Below, in pieces: positions 47,913 through 60,966 of a stretch of DNA of 64,000 nucleotides. Origin of the DNA: Costus lasius (lineage: Eukaryota > Streptophyta > Magnoliopsida > Zingiberales > Costaceae); assembly GCA_027563935.2 (NCBI GenBank), contig CM050454.1:4988001-5052000 (forward strand), given 5' to 3'. A program made the translations under genes and the position numbers. Positions within the stretch are counted from its first letter, which is position 1, and each line of letters opens with the position of its first letter. The notes beneath the pieces are model-generated. The model was not told where the DNA came from, ran no database searches, and saw nothing but the letters and a program-made list of their open reading frames with translations.

Positions 47913-48627
47913 AAGTTGAAAATCTCAGAAACATTGTTGAAGTTGTAAGTTCAATTTTGACATGATTATCAGGTATTTTATGTTAAAAAGACTCAGATAT
48001 AAATGCATCAGTATTGAGACATCAATCTCCCTTTAGTGTGCTTATAGGTCCATAGTGATATGCAAAAAAAATTGTTTAACCAATTGATCTATAATGGAAT
48101 AGGATGTGAGACCCTGAAAGTTCAGGTTAGATGTCAAATTTTGTTTACATGTTAAAATATTGATTTTCATATTATATTATTTACATTTATTAGATCATGT
48201 TGAAGGCGTCCTTTTAAAAGTCCAAGCATCATGGCCAAAAACCTGAGAAAGTTGAATTTATGGGGATAGTAGAAGGATGTGATTTAGTAATTATTTTTAA
48301 CAAAGATGGAAATTTTGCAGGATGAAGGATACAATTTAGTTGATACGTGAGAAATGCTGAGGTGATCGAGGAAATAAATGAGAAGAATGTGAAAAAGAAA
48401 ACCTCTATTTTAAGTTGCTATCTGCATATTATGGGCTAGTTTGAGGCTGTGGGAGCTTATAGCTTATGTTGGGTTGACCTGAGTTGGTTTGACTAGAGCT
48501 CGCTAGATAAGCTGAAGATTGTTTGGATAAATTGCTGGCTGGATAAGTAGTTTATAAATGTTGTGTCTCCAAATTCGAGTGTTGTCATAGATAATAACTC
48601 TAATTTGTTCAAGTAATTTTCGCATAC
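47913..48627. other. Non-coding region, unit 2
   Basis: The counterpart of 31441-32155. I see nothing recognisable in it. Confidence 0.4.
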
Positions 48628-49308
48628 CATCAAGGATCTCGAATCGAGTACGGTCAAATTGGACACCATATTCGAAATTTGCATAAATCTTCTTCATCAT
48701 TCTCGGTTCCTCCTGGTACAGAAAATATAAATCATTGCAAAAGCTAGGAGTTCACAAACAAAAAAAGGTCAGAAATGAAAGGATTTACTACTAATGGTCA
48801 TAACAAGATGCTGAATAAACCATATCAACCAAAGACCATTCGCAGTCAAGACTCCAATGACCAGAGCAAAGTATTAACCACTATAACTTCCAATAATGAG
48901 GAATAATGTAATATTATATTTATCATAACTTAAAGAGTCAACAAGTAAAAATGTAAAAGACCTACAACACGAGGTGGGATCAATTGGGCTAATGTGGCTC
49001 TTCTAGAGAGGGCCAATAATTAAAAGCTCAGTTGAAGTTTCGTAGGGAGAGAGAAAGGAGAGGCCACTACAATTTCTGCTTGCTGTGTTCTTGGTGCAAT
49101 TGTGACCAAACTAGCGATTCTAAGGTTATCCGTATCCGTTCAAGTTGATTTTTGGATAGCGGCCGAGAATCGCAAGTCCTGTTATGCATCTCTGTAGGTG
49201 GAGCATAAGATCATTGAATTCCACCATTGGTGGCACAGTGGCGAAAAGCAGACCATCAATCGCCGACTTGACGTCTGAGAAAATATTTCTCTCCGTAATT
49301 ATCTCCAT
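48628..49308 (-). pseudogene. Minus-strand gene fragment of unknown identity, unit 2
   Basis: The counterpart of 32156-32836, with the same two pieces (49308-49126 and 48712-48628). One substitution changes KKIHANF to KKIYANF. The family is not recognised. Confidence 0.3.
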
Positions 49309-49674
49309 GATCTCTAATTTAAAAGTGAGAAGGGAGGAAGTGGAAAAAAAAAACCTCCGGCGAGGTCAGGCTGTCTGCCGATCTCTCTTTAATTAATTAG
49401 GTTGATGAATGTATCATCATCAATTCGGGGGAAACACAACCAATCATCAATTCGGAGGAAACACAACCCACCATCTGCGATACTTGGAAGCTTATATATG
49501 GATCTAAGCTGTAGATGGCAGAGGTGGAAGAGATCTGGAGCTGGAGCGTCGAATGGAAGCTTGGATCTGGATCTGGAAGGAGCTGTAAGACGGCAAAGGC
49601 TAAGGAGGCGAGGAAGGTTTTTCGTTTGTGGGTTGCGAGAGCCTTTTGTGTTTTTTTCCCTTTCACGATCGCTT

Positions 49675-50807
49675 CAATGGGCGAAAGAGGCGCCAAAGAG
49701 TCGGGCTCCGCAAGCAAAACAACCTTGCGCTCGTGGCTCTCGTCGTCCCGGTGAACCTATGTTCTGCCAGTGAAAGGGTCTCCCCCTTTTTGGAACTCTA
49801 GCTCCCGGTGGTGTGCGTGGGGAGCCGCGTTTCGGTGGTGAGCCGCGCTTTGGTGGTATCCTCGTCTTCGTTGGTGGTGCTAGTCTGAATTTCTGATTAT
49901 CCACCAAGGATTCGGCCACCGCCCTCCAATCTGGTGGTGAGTGTCGTCGGACCTCCGTCTCTGCCCATGGCTGAAGGTTTCAGAGAAAGAAATACCTCAT
50001 ATCACCCTCCGCCATGTCTGGAAGCTCCAGCATCAATGCAGAGAACGCCCTGACGTACTATTGGATCGACCCGGTGTGCCTCAACCGGTCCACCTTGCCA
50101 CGCGTTTGATCCACCGAGCTTCCGGGAAGAAACTGCCGCCGCAGTTCCTCACGGAAGGTCTCCCATGGCCAGCTAGTAGCCCCCGCCGTAGAGCTGGCTT
50201 TGGTCCTCCACCAAAGCTTTGCATCGCCTGTGAGGTATGCAATGCACACATGCACCTTGCCTTGTTCTGAAACACGGCTATCAGAGAATAATTGCTCCAT
50301 GTCTCAGATGAAGTTCTCCACTTCTCTGGATGATTGAGCTCCCCCAAACGTCGCTGGCTCAGAGACTCGTACCTTCGGCTTAGGAGCCTCCTGCTCCGCC
50401 GGTGCTGCCGCTGATCGCGATACTTGCGTTAGGGCTAAACGCAATACCGTGACCTCTGCATGCATCTCCTCCTTCATGTGTGTCATCTGCTCTGGCATGT
50501 CGATCAGAGCTTCCAAGGTCTGCTGTAATAACTTGATTTGTAGTCTCTGAGTCTCAAGTTGTAACCTCTGTTGCTCGATCTGCAATTTCTGCTTCTCCAT
50601 TGTATTCACCAGGTACTCCATCTGGGGAATAACTGCAGTGTCTCTATCACCCGCCAAACCGAGTGCTTCCTCTATCTGAACAATGCGCTCTCCATGGTTT
50701 GCCATGTCTTTAGGTTTAGCCGTCTCCTTGGCTTTACCTTTATCCTGCTTGGGCCACACGTCCTTTGACGCACCTCTAGCTATGTAGGTGATCTTCTGGA
50801 ACTTCAA
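49675..50807 (-). pseudogene. Retrotransposon gag remnant, unit 2
   Basis: The counterpart of the gag at 34335-33203, with the same breaks and a degraded zinc knuckle. A few substitutions separate the copies. Confidence 0.72.
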
Positions 50808-51846
50808 ATTTTATCCCCAAATCGGAAAATGAGAAGAAAATCGATTGGAATCCTAAAATTACCTCAATCCTGATTTTGACCCACGGGTCAAAATCGCCGT
50901 TACTGTGCAAATCTACCGTTCGCCGAATTTACCGCCTCTGCTGACATCATGCCGACGTCAGCTCGCAATTTCCCTTCGCGCCGCGCCACTGGCGTCACGT
51001 TGGTGAAATCCGATTTGCGAAATCAATTTTGACCCGGTCAAAATCGATTTCGTCTTCTCCGAACGACGCCGCCTGCGTCGTCGTCTCCCTTGCCGAGCAC
51101 CGCCGCGCTCAAAAACTCGCCGGAGAAAGAACGTGAGGGCAGGGGAGTTCGTCCCCCTCCCTTCGGACAGCCGCCTGCTGCCGGAGATTGTCGCCTCTGT
51201 GGAAGAAGAACAGAGGAAGGGAAAGATTGGAAGAAAACTTTGTTTATTCACTCGAATCACTTACAAAGCTTCTCCTTACCGTCGCCGACCCCTGTCGGTG
51301 ACGCCCTCTTCCCCTCCCTCGCCTCTGATCACTGGTTACAATCCTCTCGCTCTTTCAACTCTCACTCGCCGCTCACCGATGAAGCTTGCTCCTCTGAGCT
51401 CCCTCTGCGTCGATGATGAACATGGAACCGGTCCCCTTTTTCTCGCTGCTCTTCAACCTTTATAGGCAATCCGTCGTTGCCTTCCTTCTCCGCGTTCGCC
51501 GCCTCCATATCCTGCAGCGACCGCGTCTTCCTTGCCCTAAAATCGAGCAGCGCCGCAAGCCCTAGCCGCGTCCGATCCTTCCCCCTGCCGCCGCTCGCAT
51601 CGTGCCGTCGGATTCGGTCGCCTCCCCTCGCACGCCGCCACGCCATCGCCCGCGTCTGTATTTCGCGAGGAAGACGACGATGTCGTCTCCTCGGCCGCAC
51701 GGCGTGAGGCTGAATCACACGCACATGCCTTCAATTTGGGGTCAACGATTTATGTTGACCGGCTAAATCGGGTGTAAACTTGTTTTGGGCTTGTCTATGG
51801 GCTCGGGTTTGGGTTTGGGCCGGACCGGCTTGAACCAGGCCTAACA
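49675..51846 (-). mobile_element. Truncated gag-only LTR element, unit 2
   Basis: The copy of 33203-35388, sharing the same gag-to-LTR deletion joint, so that deletion predates the tandem duplication. It lacks about 19 bases around 51165 that unit 1 retains (between two CGG triplets) and has 4 extra bases near 51616. The LTR ends at 51846, about 100 bases upstream of the transporter ATG. Confidence 0.75.
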
Positions 51847-51949
51847 CCGAAGAACCCAGCTAGGAAGCACCGACGGTGAGTGAGTGAGCGAGAGAGATAT
51901 CCTCTGTCAGAGCGATCTGATCTTTCGCCACGGTGCTCTTCTCTCGGCG

Positions 51950-54900
51950 ATGGAGTATAGAAGAATCAAGGAGCAGGTAATGATCGCGTGCATCTTTCGT
52001 TCGATCTCGTAAGCTAATCTGGCATTGGTTTCCTTATATCTGACTCGAGCCCTAAAAGTTGCGGGAGGAAACGATCCTGCGGCCCTAGTTTCTTTGATTT
52101 CGGTACTATTGAGAGGTTCTCTTCGTTCTAGTGAATGCATCAAGCCCTTTTTAAGCTAATTTACCCGCCATTTGCAGTATCAGTAATTCATTAATTACTC
52201 CGGTTGGTTCGGCAATTGTCCGGAATAAAAAATGCGGTAGTTTGATTATGTGCATTTCTTTCCTGCTTGAAGCATTGCTCTCTCAAGTTGATGAATTTGG
52301 TTATTACTGTTTTGGATTTTGTATGTTCATGCCCTAGCTCTTTGATGGCGCCTATTTGGAATTAACAGGACGATTACGATGATAAGTCTCAGACAGATAT
52401 GGAGAATCAACATGGAAGACCGTTTTCTGGAGGTATATTCTTTCATGTTTAAGATAAATTCCTGAAAAAAGAGTCAGTAGTATAATTGTACTAAGTATTA
52501 ATTCGTTCAATCCACTTGCAGCTGCCAATGTGCCTAGCACCGGAGCTATATCAACCAACAAAACCAATTGGAAGCTAAAGTAATAATTCTCTGAATATGT
52601 TTGAATTTATATGCAGAAAAATTTAAGATTATCTAATATATTATAATACTCTTGTTCTATTTTGTAACTAATCAGGTCAGTCGTCACTCTTCTTTTGACC
52701 TTACTTACAAGCTCACAAGCAATACTTATTGTGTGGTCAAAAAGAGCTGGGAAGTACGATTACAGTGTAACAACAGCAAATTTTTCAGTGAGTGTAATTC
52801 ATCTAGATTCAATATTAATTGTGCATTCCAAGTGAATGTAAAAGAATTGGTTAAATCTGTGTCAACTTAAATATGCTTGCAAGATCAAAGTTGAGTGTTC
52901 CATATCAACTGCCAATCCCATTCCGTTTCCATAAAGTTTGTTTCTTACTTGACCAGGTGGAAGCATTGAAATGTTTGTTTTCACTTGCGGCATTGGGCCG
53001 AGTATGGACAACTCAAGGTGTTACAGCAGACAATAAGTAAGATTTGATTTATATTGCTAACGCGATTATCAACTCTTCCATGAGTAAAAAAACAAAATTC
53101 ATTGGGTGTTAGATGCACGCTCATTTGTTCCATTTGGTATGTGGACTTTATGATCTTTTATCTGTAGTATTATTGGTGTATTTATGGATAAGAAGTTTTG
53201 ATCTATTTCAATATTATCATGTTTTCATTGATTGATTTGTGACTAACTAAACACTAACAATATATTTTGTAGCTTTGGCAGTATGTTTACATAAAACATG
53301 GTTTATATCAATTTATATAGGAAATAAATTTCTGTTGGCATGTCTTTTAACATACTAGTATATGTACATTTTCTTCATATACCACCTTGGCGAAAGTAAC
53401 ATTTTTTCAGTGTAACCAGTTGAAATTTTATTTTATTTTTGTACTTCAACTATGTGGTTTATTAATTTCATGATGTTAGGTTGAGCACATCTTTTGATGA
53501 AGTCAGTGTTTACCCTATCCCTGCACTACTGTATCTTATTAAAAATTTGTTACAGGTATGTGTTTTTTAGCTTCTCAGCGATTAAAATATTTTGCCTAAA
53601 AATCCTAACAACCTAATAATATTGATGAAACAGTATTACATCTTCGCATATGTGGATGCCCCTGCTTACCAGATACTGAAGAATTTGAATATTATCAGCA
53701 CTGGTGTTTTGTACCGCATCATTCTGAAGAAGAAGTGAGAAAAAAGTTTTGTACAAACTTACCTTTAGGTCATTTCCTAAATTAGTTCATCTTCCTATAT
53801 TTGTGGAAAATATGTTAGTCTCTTACTATTAGGTGCGGGATCTGTAGAAACTTGTGGCATGTGCAATTCTTGTTTGATGGAGTACTACAATTTATTCCTT
53901 CTCAATTCCACTATATTACTGCATCTCAGTGATTTCTAACTATGATCTGTGGTAATTCGTTTGCTTCAGGTTAAGTGAAATCCAGTGGGCAGCTTTTATT
54001 CTTCTCTGTGCAGGATGCACAACAGCTCAACTAAACTCTAAGTAAGCATAATTAACTTAGCAGAATTAGAATCAGTTCTCTCTTGTTTGTCTCCAGTTTC
54101 TCAACATCTGTATTTTCAGCTTTCATTTTTATATATATCACACATTTTCTTCTAGATTTTATCTTTGTTTGAACTGTTTATACTCATTCGTGCAGTTCTG
54201 ATCATGTTCTTCAAACTCCTTTTCAAGGTTGGATGATGGCTATAGTGAGTTTTGAACCTTACTCTTATAATTTTATCTACTTTTATTTTCTTCAATTGTT
54301 TCTCTTTACTTCTAGTCTATTCAAGCGTGTGAAATATGTTTCTAGGTTATGGCACTTCTAAGTGGCTTTGCTGGGGTGTACACAGAGGTATCTTTGCATG
54401 TTTGATGAACTGTGAAACCAGTTCTTGTTCCCTGCATTTAGAAACCACACCAATCATTACATGTGATAAGCAATAATGTTTCTCTTTCAAATTGCAGGCC
54501 ATCATCAAGAAACGTCCTTCAAGAAATATTAATGTGCAAAACTTCTGGTTATACATTTTTGGAATGATCTTTAATCTAGTTGCAATTTGCGTTCAGGACT
54601 ATGATGCAGTCATGAACAAGTAATATATGTGTTTTTTTTATCTCTAATTCATTTTCTCAAACCATGTCACATTTGATTAAACTATTCATTTGTCTGAATC
54701 AGGGGCTTCTTTCATGGATATTCATTTATTACTGTATGCATGATTCTCAATCATGCACTCAGGTATCATCCAATTATAGTTATCTGGAGTTTTCTCTCTT
54801 TACTGGCACTTATTGAATTTTGTTGCTTCATTACAGTGGTATCGCCGTTTCAATGGTTATGAAATATGCCGATAACATTGTCAAGGTATAAGTACCTAGA

Positions 54901-55439
54901 CCTTGTATGCTAACATAAGTGAACTCAATGTTTCAGGCTAGTGGGTATTTGCATTTGCTTATTGAACACTACATTTGTACCAATGATGTCCAAACCCTTA
55001 AATACTATATATTGTTCCGGAACCGGAAAGGAACACGAGGCTGAAAACCTTGTAGATAAATAGCATTGAAATGTTTCAATCTGTAGGATCCACTGGGTGC
55101 AGTGTAAACTAAAAACTTTCTAGCAAACTGTGTTGTTTTTTCTAACATCGGAACGTTATTTCCCTGAATGTTTGGATGCTCGATATGCGCAGGTGTATTC
55201 AACCTCAGTGGCAATGCTGTTAACAGCTGTTGTTTCAGTATTTCTCTTTGGCTTCCATTTATCACTTGCCTTCTTTCTTGGATCTACGTAAGCATCTCTC
55301 TTGTTGCTTCATTGCCTTTGTGGTCCTAAGTGTGCATTTGCTCGTAGCATGAATTAAATTTGAATGAATTTTTTGTTTCAGGGTTGTTTCTGTGTCGGTA
55401 TACTTGCACTCTATTGGGAAACCACAACAACAAAAGTGA
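51950..55439 (+). CDS. CMP-sialic acid transporter-like nucleotide-sugar transporter (intact copy, unit 2)
   Basis: Fifteen exons join in frame to about 354 residues: 51950-51976, 52369-52432, 52522-52579, 52676-52787, 52957-53036, 53480-53555, 53634-53734, 53970-54041, 54196-54244, 54346-54387, 54498-54619, 54703-54762, 54837-54885, 55193-55287 and 55382-55439. The protein starts MEYRRIKEQDDYDDK, has about ten hydrophobic segments, and contains family blocks VWSKRAGKYDYSVTTANFS, YIFAYVDAPAYQILKNLNI, LCAGCTTAQLNS, GFAGVYTEAIIKKRPSRNIN and VMKYADNIVKVYSTS. The family carries nucleotide sugars into the Golgi lumen in exchange for the monophosphate. The real plant substrate is uncertain, since plants have little sialic acid. 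Exon 4 has the 8 bases missing from unit 1. A retroelement LTR lies just upstream. Confidence 0.93.
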
Positions 55440-56715
55440 CCTTTTGCTGGATAAAGAGTTGCACAATCAACTGTTCCATTCACAATTTATTGAGGCACCA
55501 TATTTCGTGTGCAACATGTTTCGAAATTGCTCGGTGGAGGTGGCTGTTCTTGGCACCTAAATGATAGAACATGGAAATGATATAGCACGATGCATATAAC
55601 TGCTGAAAGAGGGAGCTGAATCTATGCACTGTTGTCTTGGAAGTGAAGATTTGCCATGGACTAGGATTTCCTCCTTTTGCGTTCTTGGTACCTTGTACTG
55701 CCAAATGTATTCTCTTTTTTTTTTTTTTGAGAAAACTAGTGCCTTGAAGATTAACTGAGATATTTTGTTCCTGTATACTCATTCATCATAAAGATTCGTA
55801 CGCGTACTCTGAAATAACAGAATCACTGAAGTTTGCCCTCACTTGGCGAAGCGTGTTAGCGTCGACGAGCTAGTAATAGTGACGTCTACATAAACGTCAT
55901 TCTGTCAGCGTAGAGAAATTGGTGATGCTCTAACAAAAGTGCCAAACGGGTGCATATGATCGGCAAGGTTTGTGAAGACTTGCGTGGGTGTGTTTAATCT
56001 AACAGCTATAGCATATTTACATGTGCATTGACGAATACATAGGGGCTCTTGAAGGATTTCTCAATTTTTTACACTATAGTATGTCACATTCAATCAATTC
56101 ATATGCCATTCACATTCTAAATCACACATTTGACAAAACGATTGGGAAACTATTTAAGGCACATCTCATATTCACCAATAACAAATCTATTTAAATACAT
56201 ATTATACGAAACAATATTGATCTTTTAAGAACTAATTAAAAGTGATATATACGTAAAAATATTAAATGTATGTTAACTTTTAGCTCCCTTCGGTCTTCGG
56301 TGGAGCTTTCAAATAGCTTTACCAGAAACTGAAAAATTCAGCTCTAGAAGAAAATTTTGTGCTTTACCTTGCTAGTTGCTTATCTAAAATACCAAGGACC
56401 CTACCTCTATATCAAGTCCCCTCTATAACTCTGTTTATATACTGAGAAGAAACAACTTTAAACTGCTGTCTTTGCCATAAAATTCAATTTCCTTTTCCTC
56501 TACTCTGCATGCTCGAATGCTTGAAAGTAAAGTCTACTCCAAGCAAATCTTCTACTCCTCAAATTCCCGTTCCGCAAATCTCGTGCCTAAAGCCCCTGCA
56601 TTTCTCTGACAATTCCAGGCCTTCACTTGAAAGCAAACACCAAGCATCACAAAAACAAACCTTATTTAAACCTCCCCTTCCCCTCGTCCTCCTCCCACCA
56701 CTCACAGCATCGATC
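55440..56715. other. Intergenic region between transporter and protease, unit 2
   Basis: The counterpart of 38985-40259, with scattered single-base differences. I see no gene. Confidence 0.45.
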
Positions 56716-57124
56716 ATGGTCTCCTCCTCTCCAATCTCCATCAACCTCTTCTTCTTCCTCCTCATCCTCGGCCCATGCCTCGGCCTCCTGCCGGACTTCT
56801 CCATCGTCGGCTACTCCGACGAGGACTTGAGCTCCAGCGACCGACTGCTCGACCTCTTCGAGTCATGGGTCGCGGAGCACGGCAAGTCCTACGCCGGCTT
56901 CGCGGAGAAGCTGAGGAGGTTCGAGGTCTTCAAGGACAACTTGAGGCACATCGACGCCGCCAACCGGGAGGGCAACTACAGCTACTGGCTCGGCCTCAAC
57001 GAGTTCGCCGACCTGACCCACGAGGAGTTCAAGGTGAAGTACCTCGGAGTGAGAGCCGATGCGCCCAGCGGGAGACGCTCTTCGGCCTCCAGCTTCAGGT
57101 ACGAGAGCGTCGCGGCGGTGTTTA
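56716..57124 (+). pseudogene. XCP: Xylem-type cysteine protease, cut after the prodomain (unit 2)
   Basis: The same signal peptide and I29 prodomain as 40260-40668, with the same abrupt switch to CRK upstream DNA at about 57118-57124. No catalytic domain follows. A complete gene may exist at the far right end of the array, outside the window. Confidence 0.9.
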
Positions 57125-57628
57125 ATATTGAGAATATAAGCTGGCAGATTTGGCTAAATGTACTTTCATTTTTTCGGCCTGGCAAGAAAATAGTAAAGTT
57201 TAATATTTTGTTTTTTTTTAAAAAAAGATTGTTTACCATTCATAATGGACCTGTTATTTTGCTTTTGTTCAGAAAAACCCACAAGTTTAGGTTATTTGCA
57301 AGCCAAAACTCTGGCAGTGTTTCCATTTGGCAATGTACTGCTTGGCAGTGTGGCGTCGTCTGCCCAAACGGCCCGTTGACGAATCGAGGCGTTTCATCAT
57401 GATTTCTATTAAAGTCATTTCATTTGTCACTATTCTAGGACACCACTCCTGGGTCAACCTTCCAATTCAGTGTGGAAATTTTTATCCAACGTTGGATCAT
57501 GCTCGAGGACAAGAATCCAAGGAGATACTCGCACAAATTCCAGAGTTTAAAGGGTCAACTCCCGGCAATTGCTTGTTTAGCTTCTTCTTCCCCAGTAATT
57601 GCTCTGCTCGTTTGTTTCCAGTTTGCGA

Positions 57629-60600
57629 ATGATGCGGAGGAAATGGAACTTGAGCTTCCTCCTCTGCCTGATTCCATGTCTTCTGCTACATACCACAACC
57701 AAAGCCGACCCCTTCAAAGCGAGCTGCAACGGAAGCAACTACGACTCCGGCAGCGCCTTCTCCGCAAACCTAGCCACCCTTTTCTCCTCCCTCACCTCTC
57801 TCTCGTCCGCCTCCAACTCCGACACCGCCACCGCCGGCTCCGGCGCCGACACTGCCTACGGCCTCTACATGTGCCAGGGCGACCTCTCCGGCACCGACTG
57901 CCAGATCTGCATCCAGACCGCGACAGCCGATGCCGGAAATAGCTGCCCAAACTTGCGCGGCGGTGTCCTCTGGTACGATCGCTGCGAGCTCCGCTACTCG
58001 GATGCCAACTTCTTCGGCGTCGCCGTCACGGACGGCTTCAATTTCACCAACCCCAACGAAGTAACGAGCTCGAAGAAGCCAGTCGAGGTGCTGTCGGAAC
58101 TGGTTCTGGTAGCGCCCACAAGAAGCCCTCTCATGTATGCAGTCAATGTGTCCGACGTATTGCCCCTCTACGCTCTGGCGCAGTGCACCGCCGATTTGAG
58201 CGCCGAGGGATGCCGGACTTGCCTGACGTCGAGCTTGGAAACGATCGAGAGATGCTGCAGTCACTCGAAAGGGTGGCGATATCTCACACCGAGCTGCTGG
58301 ATAAGGTACGAACCCACGCCCTTCTTCGGCGATTACCCCAACGCCAACGACACATACATCATCCGAAGCCAGTGCGCGAGCGGGGATTTCTTATCCAACA
58401 GTGTTGGCGCGCAGCAGCAGCTGAATCTTAGAAGTCTCTTCGCCGTTCTCAAATCCCAGGCGTCATTAACTGGCTTTTACAACACCTCAACAGGCGAGAA
58501 CTCCAGCAATATGTATGGCCTCGCTCTCTGCGGCGGCGATGCGACACCCGGCGGCTGCGCGGCCTGCCTTGGCACAGCAGGTAGCGCGATACAGGAAGAG
58601 TGCCCCAACAAGACGGAAGGATACATGTGGTATGACAAGTGCTTCCTCAAGTACTCAAACCAGAATTTTTTTTGGCCAATTGGACGTGGACGAGCACACC
58701 TTTTGCGAAGGAGGGCAGATTGCGGCGGATATCGCTCAAATCACAGCGACAGAGGCTGGGAATTTGGCCAACGAGGCGGCGAATAGTTCGTCGATGTTTG
58801 CTGCGGGTAGAGCGGCGACAAACAGCACGGTGTCGATCTACTTGCTGCTGCAGTGCACTCGAGATCTCAGCAGCGAGATGTGCCGGTTGTGCTTGGATGC
58901 AGGAATCAACAAGATGATGAACAGTTGCAAGCAGGACAAAGGATGGCAGTACTTGTCGGGTAGCTGCACCGTTCGGTTCGAGCTCTTTCCCTTCTTTAAT
59001 GCGTCGAACACTTGGCAGGCGACTCAAGAAGGTACTCTTTTGCATCATGGAGATAGCATCAAACTAATACATTTCTGCAATTGAATCCTTCCCACCTTTC
59101 ACTTGTGATCGGTATTAAGACTAGAATTATGATGTTCAACAGAAGAGAAGAAGACGTCGAAGGTTAAAATCATTGCTGTTGTTTCTTCCATTGCATGTTT
59201 GACACTCTTGGGTGTTCTTGCCTACTGTGCATGGAAGCTGACAAGAAGTAAAGGTAGTGATTCAGTTATCAGTTATGTTGGTGTTTGAAGATTGAACTGC
59301 GAAGAATTGTGTTGTCTGAATCCATGTTCATTTTGTTTGCAGGTAGTCAAAAATCTAACCTTAAAGATTTCAGTACTCTGCAAGACAGAGACTTGACCTT
59401 CATCGATCTGGTCACGATACAAGTAGCCACCGATCACTTCTCTGACAAGAACAAGCTAGGGGAAGGTGGATTTGGACCTGTTTACAAGGTACTGCAACTT
59501 CATTTCTCATACAGCAAAGTTTTAACACATCTAACACAATTGGTTTTGTTCTTTTCAGTTCCTGTTTGGTCAACTCCATACTGCATTCTTCATTCTTGAA
59601 TTTAGTCTTCGAGTTCTTATAGATTGTTACAAAAATTCTTGTTGGATAGCATGCGTTTCTGACACATGTAGCACAAACGATGGATGATAATGTTGCAATC
59701 TGCATCATGATCCAGGGAATGTTGCAAGGAGGAACAGAAATAGCAGTCAAAAGGCTGTCACAGAAATCCACACAGGGATTATCTGAGTTCAAGAATGAGA
59801 TGAAGCTAATTGCGCAACTTCAGCACAAAAATCTCGTTAGGTTGCTGGGATGCTGCGTAGAAGGACAAGAAAAGTTGCTGATCTACGAATACTTGCCCAA
59901 TAAAAGTCTTGATTTCTATCTAGCTGGTCAGTTGATTGATTTTGTTCTTCTCAATTCCTGTTTGATCAACTCCATATCTATGTTCTTCATTCTTGAACAT
60001 TGTTTGTTACACACAAAAAAAAACTTGTTGGAGACAGATCCAAACAAGCGTGCGCAGTTGAATTGGGAGAGTAGATTTCTACTGATCTCAGGAATTGCGA
60101 AGGGGCTCCTCTATCTCCACGAGGATTCATTTCTCAAGGTCATTCACAGGGACCTTAAACCCAGCAACATCTTGTTGGACAAAGAGATGAACCCCAAGAT
60201 ATCAGACTTCGGATTATCCAAGATTTACGTCGCAGAGGAAAGCCAAGACACATAATCGAATTGTTGGAACTTAGTAAGAGCACCTGCTTAGTCCTTTCTA
60301 GTTCTCATCTTCTGTTGTACTCTTGAAACATATGCTTTCATGCAAATCTCGTGTTCTTATTGTGTGATTCTGATTTTATGATTTGAAATCAATCCAAATC
60401 CTAACAGATTGCACTCTAGTGATATGTGAAAAAAATTCATCGGTTTCTTGCTGTTGACTTCAATGATTGTCTTGCATCTAAACTTTGTATTCTTACAAGA
60501 TATGCTTCAACACAGTGGATACATGGCACCAGAGTATGCCATGGATGGACTCTTCTCGGCGAAATATGATGTTTTCAGCTTCGGGATTGTCCTCTTGGAG

Positions 60601-60966
60601 ATCATAAGTGGGGCAAGCAATGGGAGAGCACACGGGGAGAGACATGGACAGAGCCTTCTCGGGCATGTGAGTGATTCATTGTTTCCCTGTTGTTTGGTAT
60701 AATTAAGAACACAGCAGGAAATATTCCTCCTTTTTTTTTTATTCAAACAGGCTTGGGATCTGTGGAACAAGGACAAGGCAACTGAACTTATCGATCCATT
60801 GCTGGAGAATCAATACTCCCTTGCAGAGGCAATGAAATGCATCGGCTTAGGATTGCTGTGTGTGCAGAAGGACGCGGAGGTAAGACCCACAATGTCTGCA
60901 GTTGTTCTTGTACTGCAGAGTGATAATATTGTGCTTCCTCAGCCTTCATCGCCTGCAAAATACTGA
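57629..60966 (+). pseudogene. CRK with four DUF26 domains, two frameshifts (unit 3)
   Basis: Exons are 57629-59031, 59143-59253, 59343-59488, 59716-59926, 60038-60273, 60516-60666 and 60751-60966. Domain layout and both lesions match unit 2: the T8 run at 58666-58673 and the TAA created by an extra T near 60253. Unit-specific changes are few. NWESRFLL replaces NWERRFLL in the kinase, and the tail reads SDNIVLPQPSSPAKY. The shared lesions mean the gene was probably dead before it was copied, or that the same consensus error affects both. Confidence 0.9.

Larger units (their letters stand above)
40669..57124 (+). repeat. Tandem array unit 2 (16456 bp)
   Basis: This complete unit runs from the CRK upstream junction to the next protease/CRK junction. 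Coordinates map to unit 3 with a constant offset of 16456 through the CRK and protease genes. CRK exon 1 appears identical in both units in every reading frame. Differences elsewhere are single bases and short runs. Confidence 0.92.
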
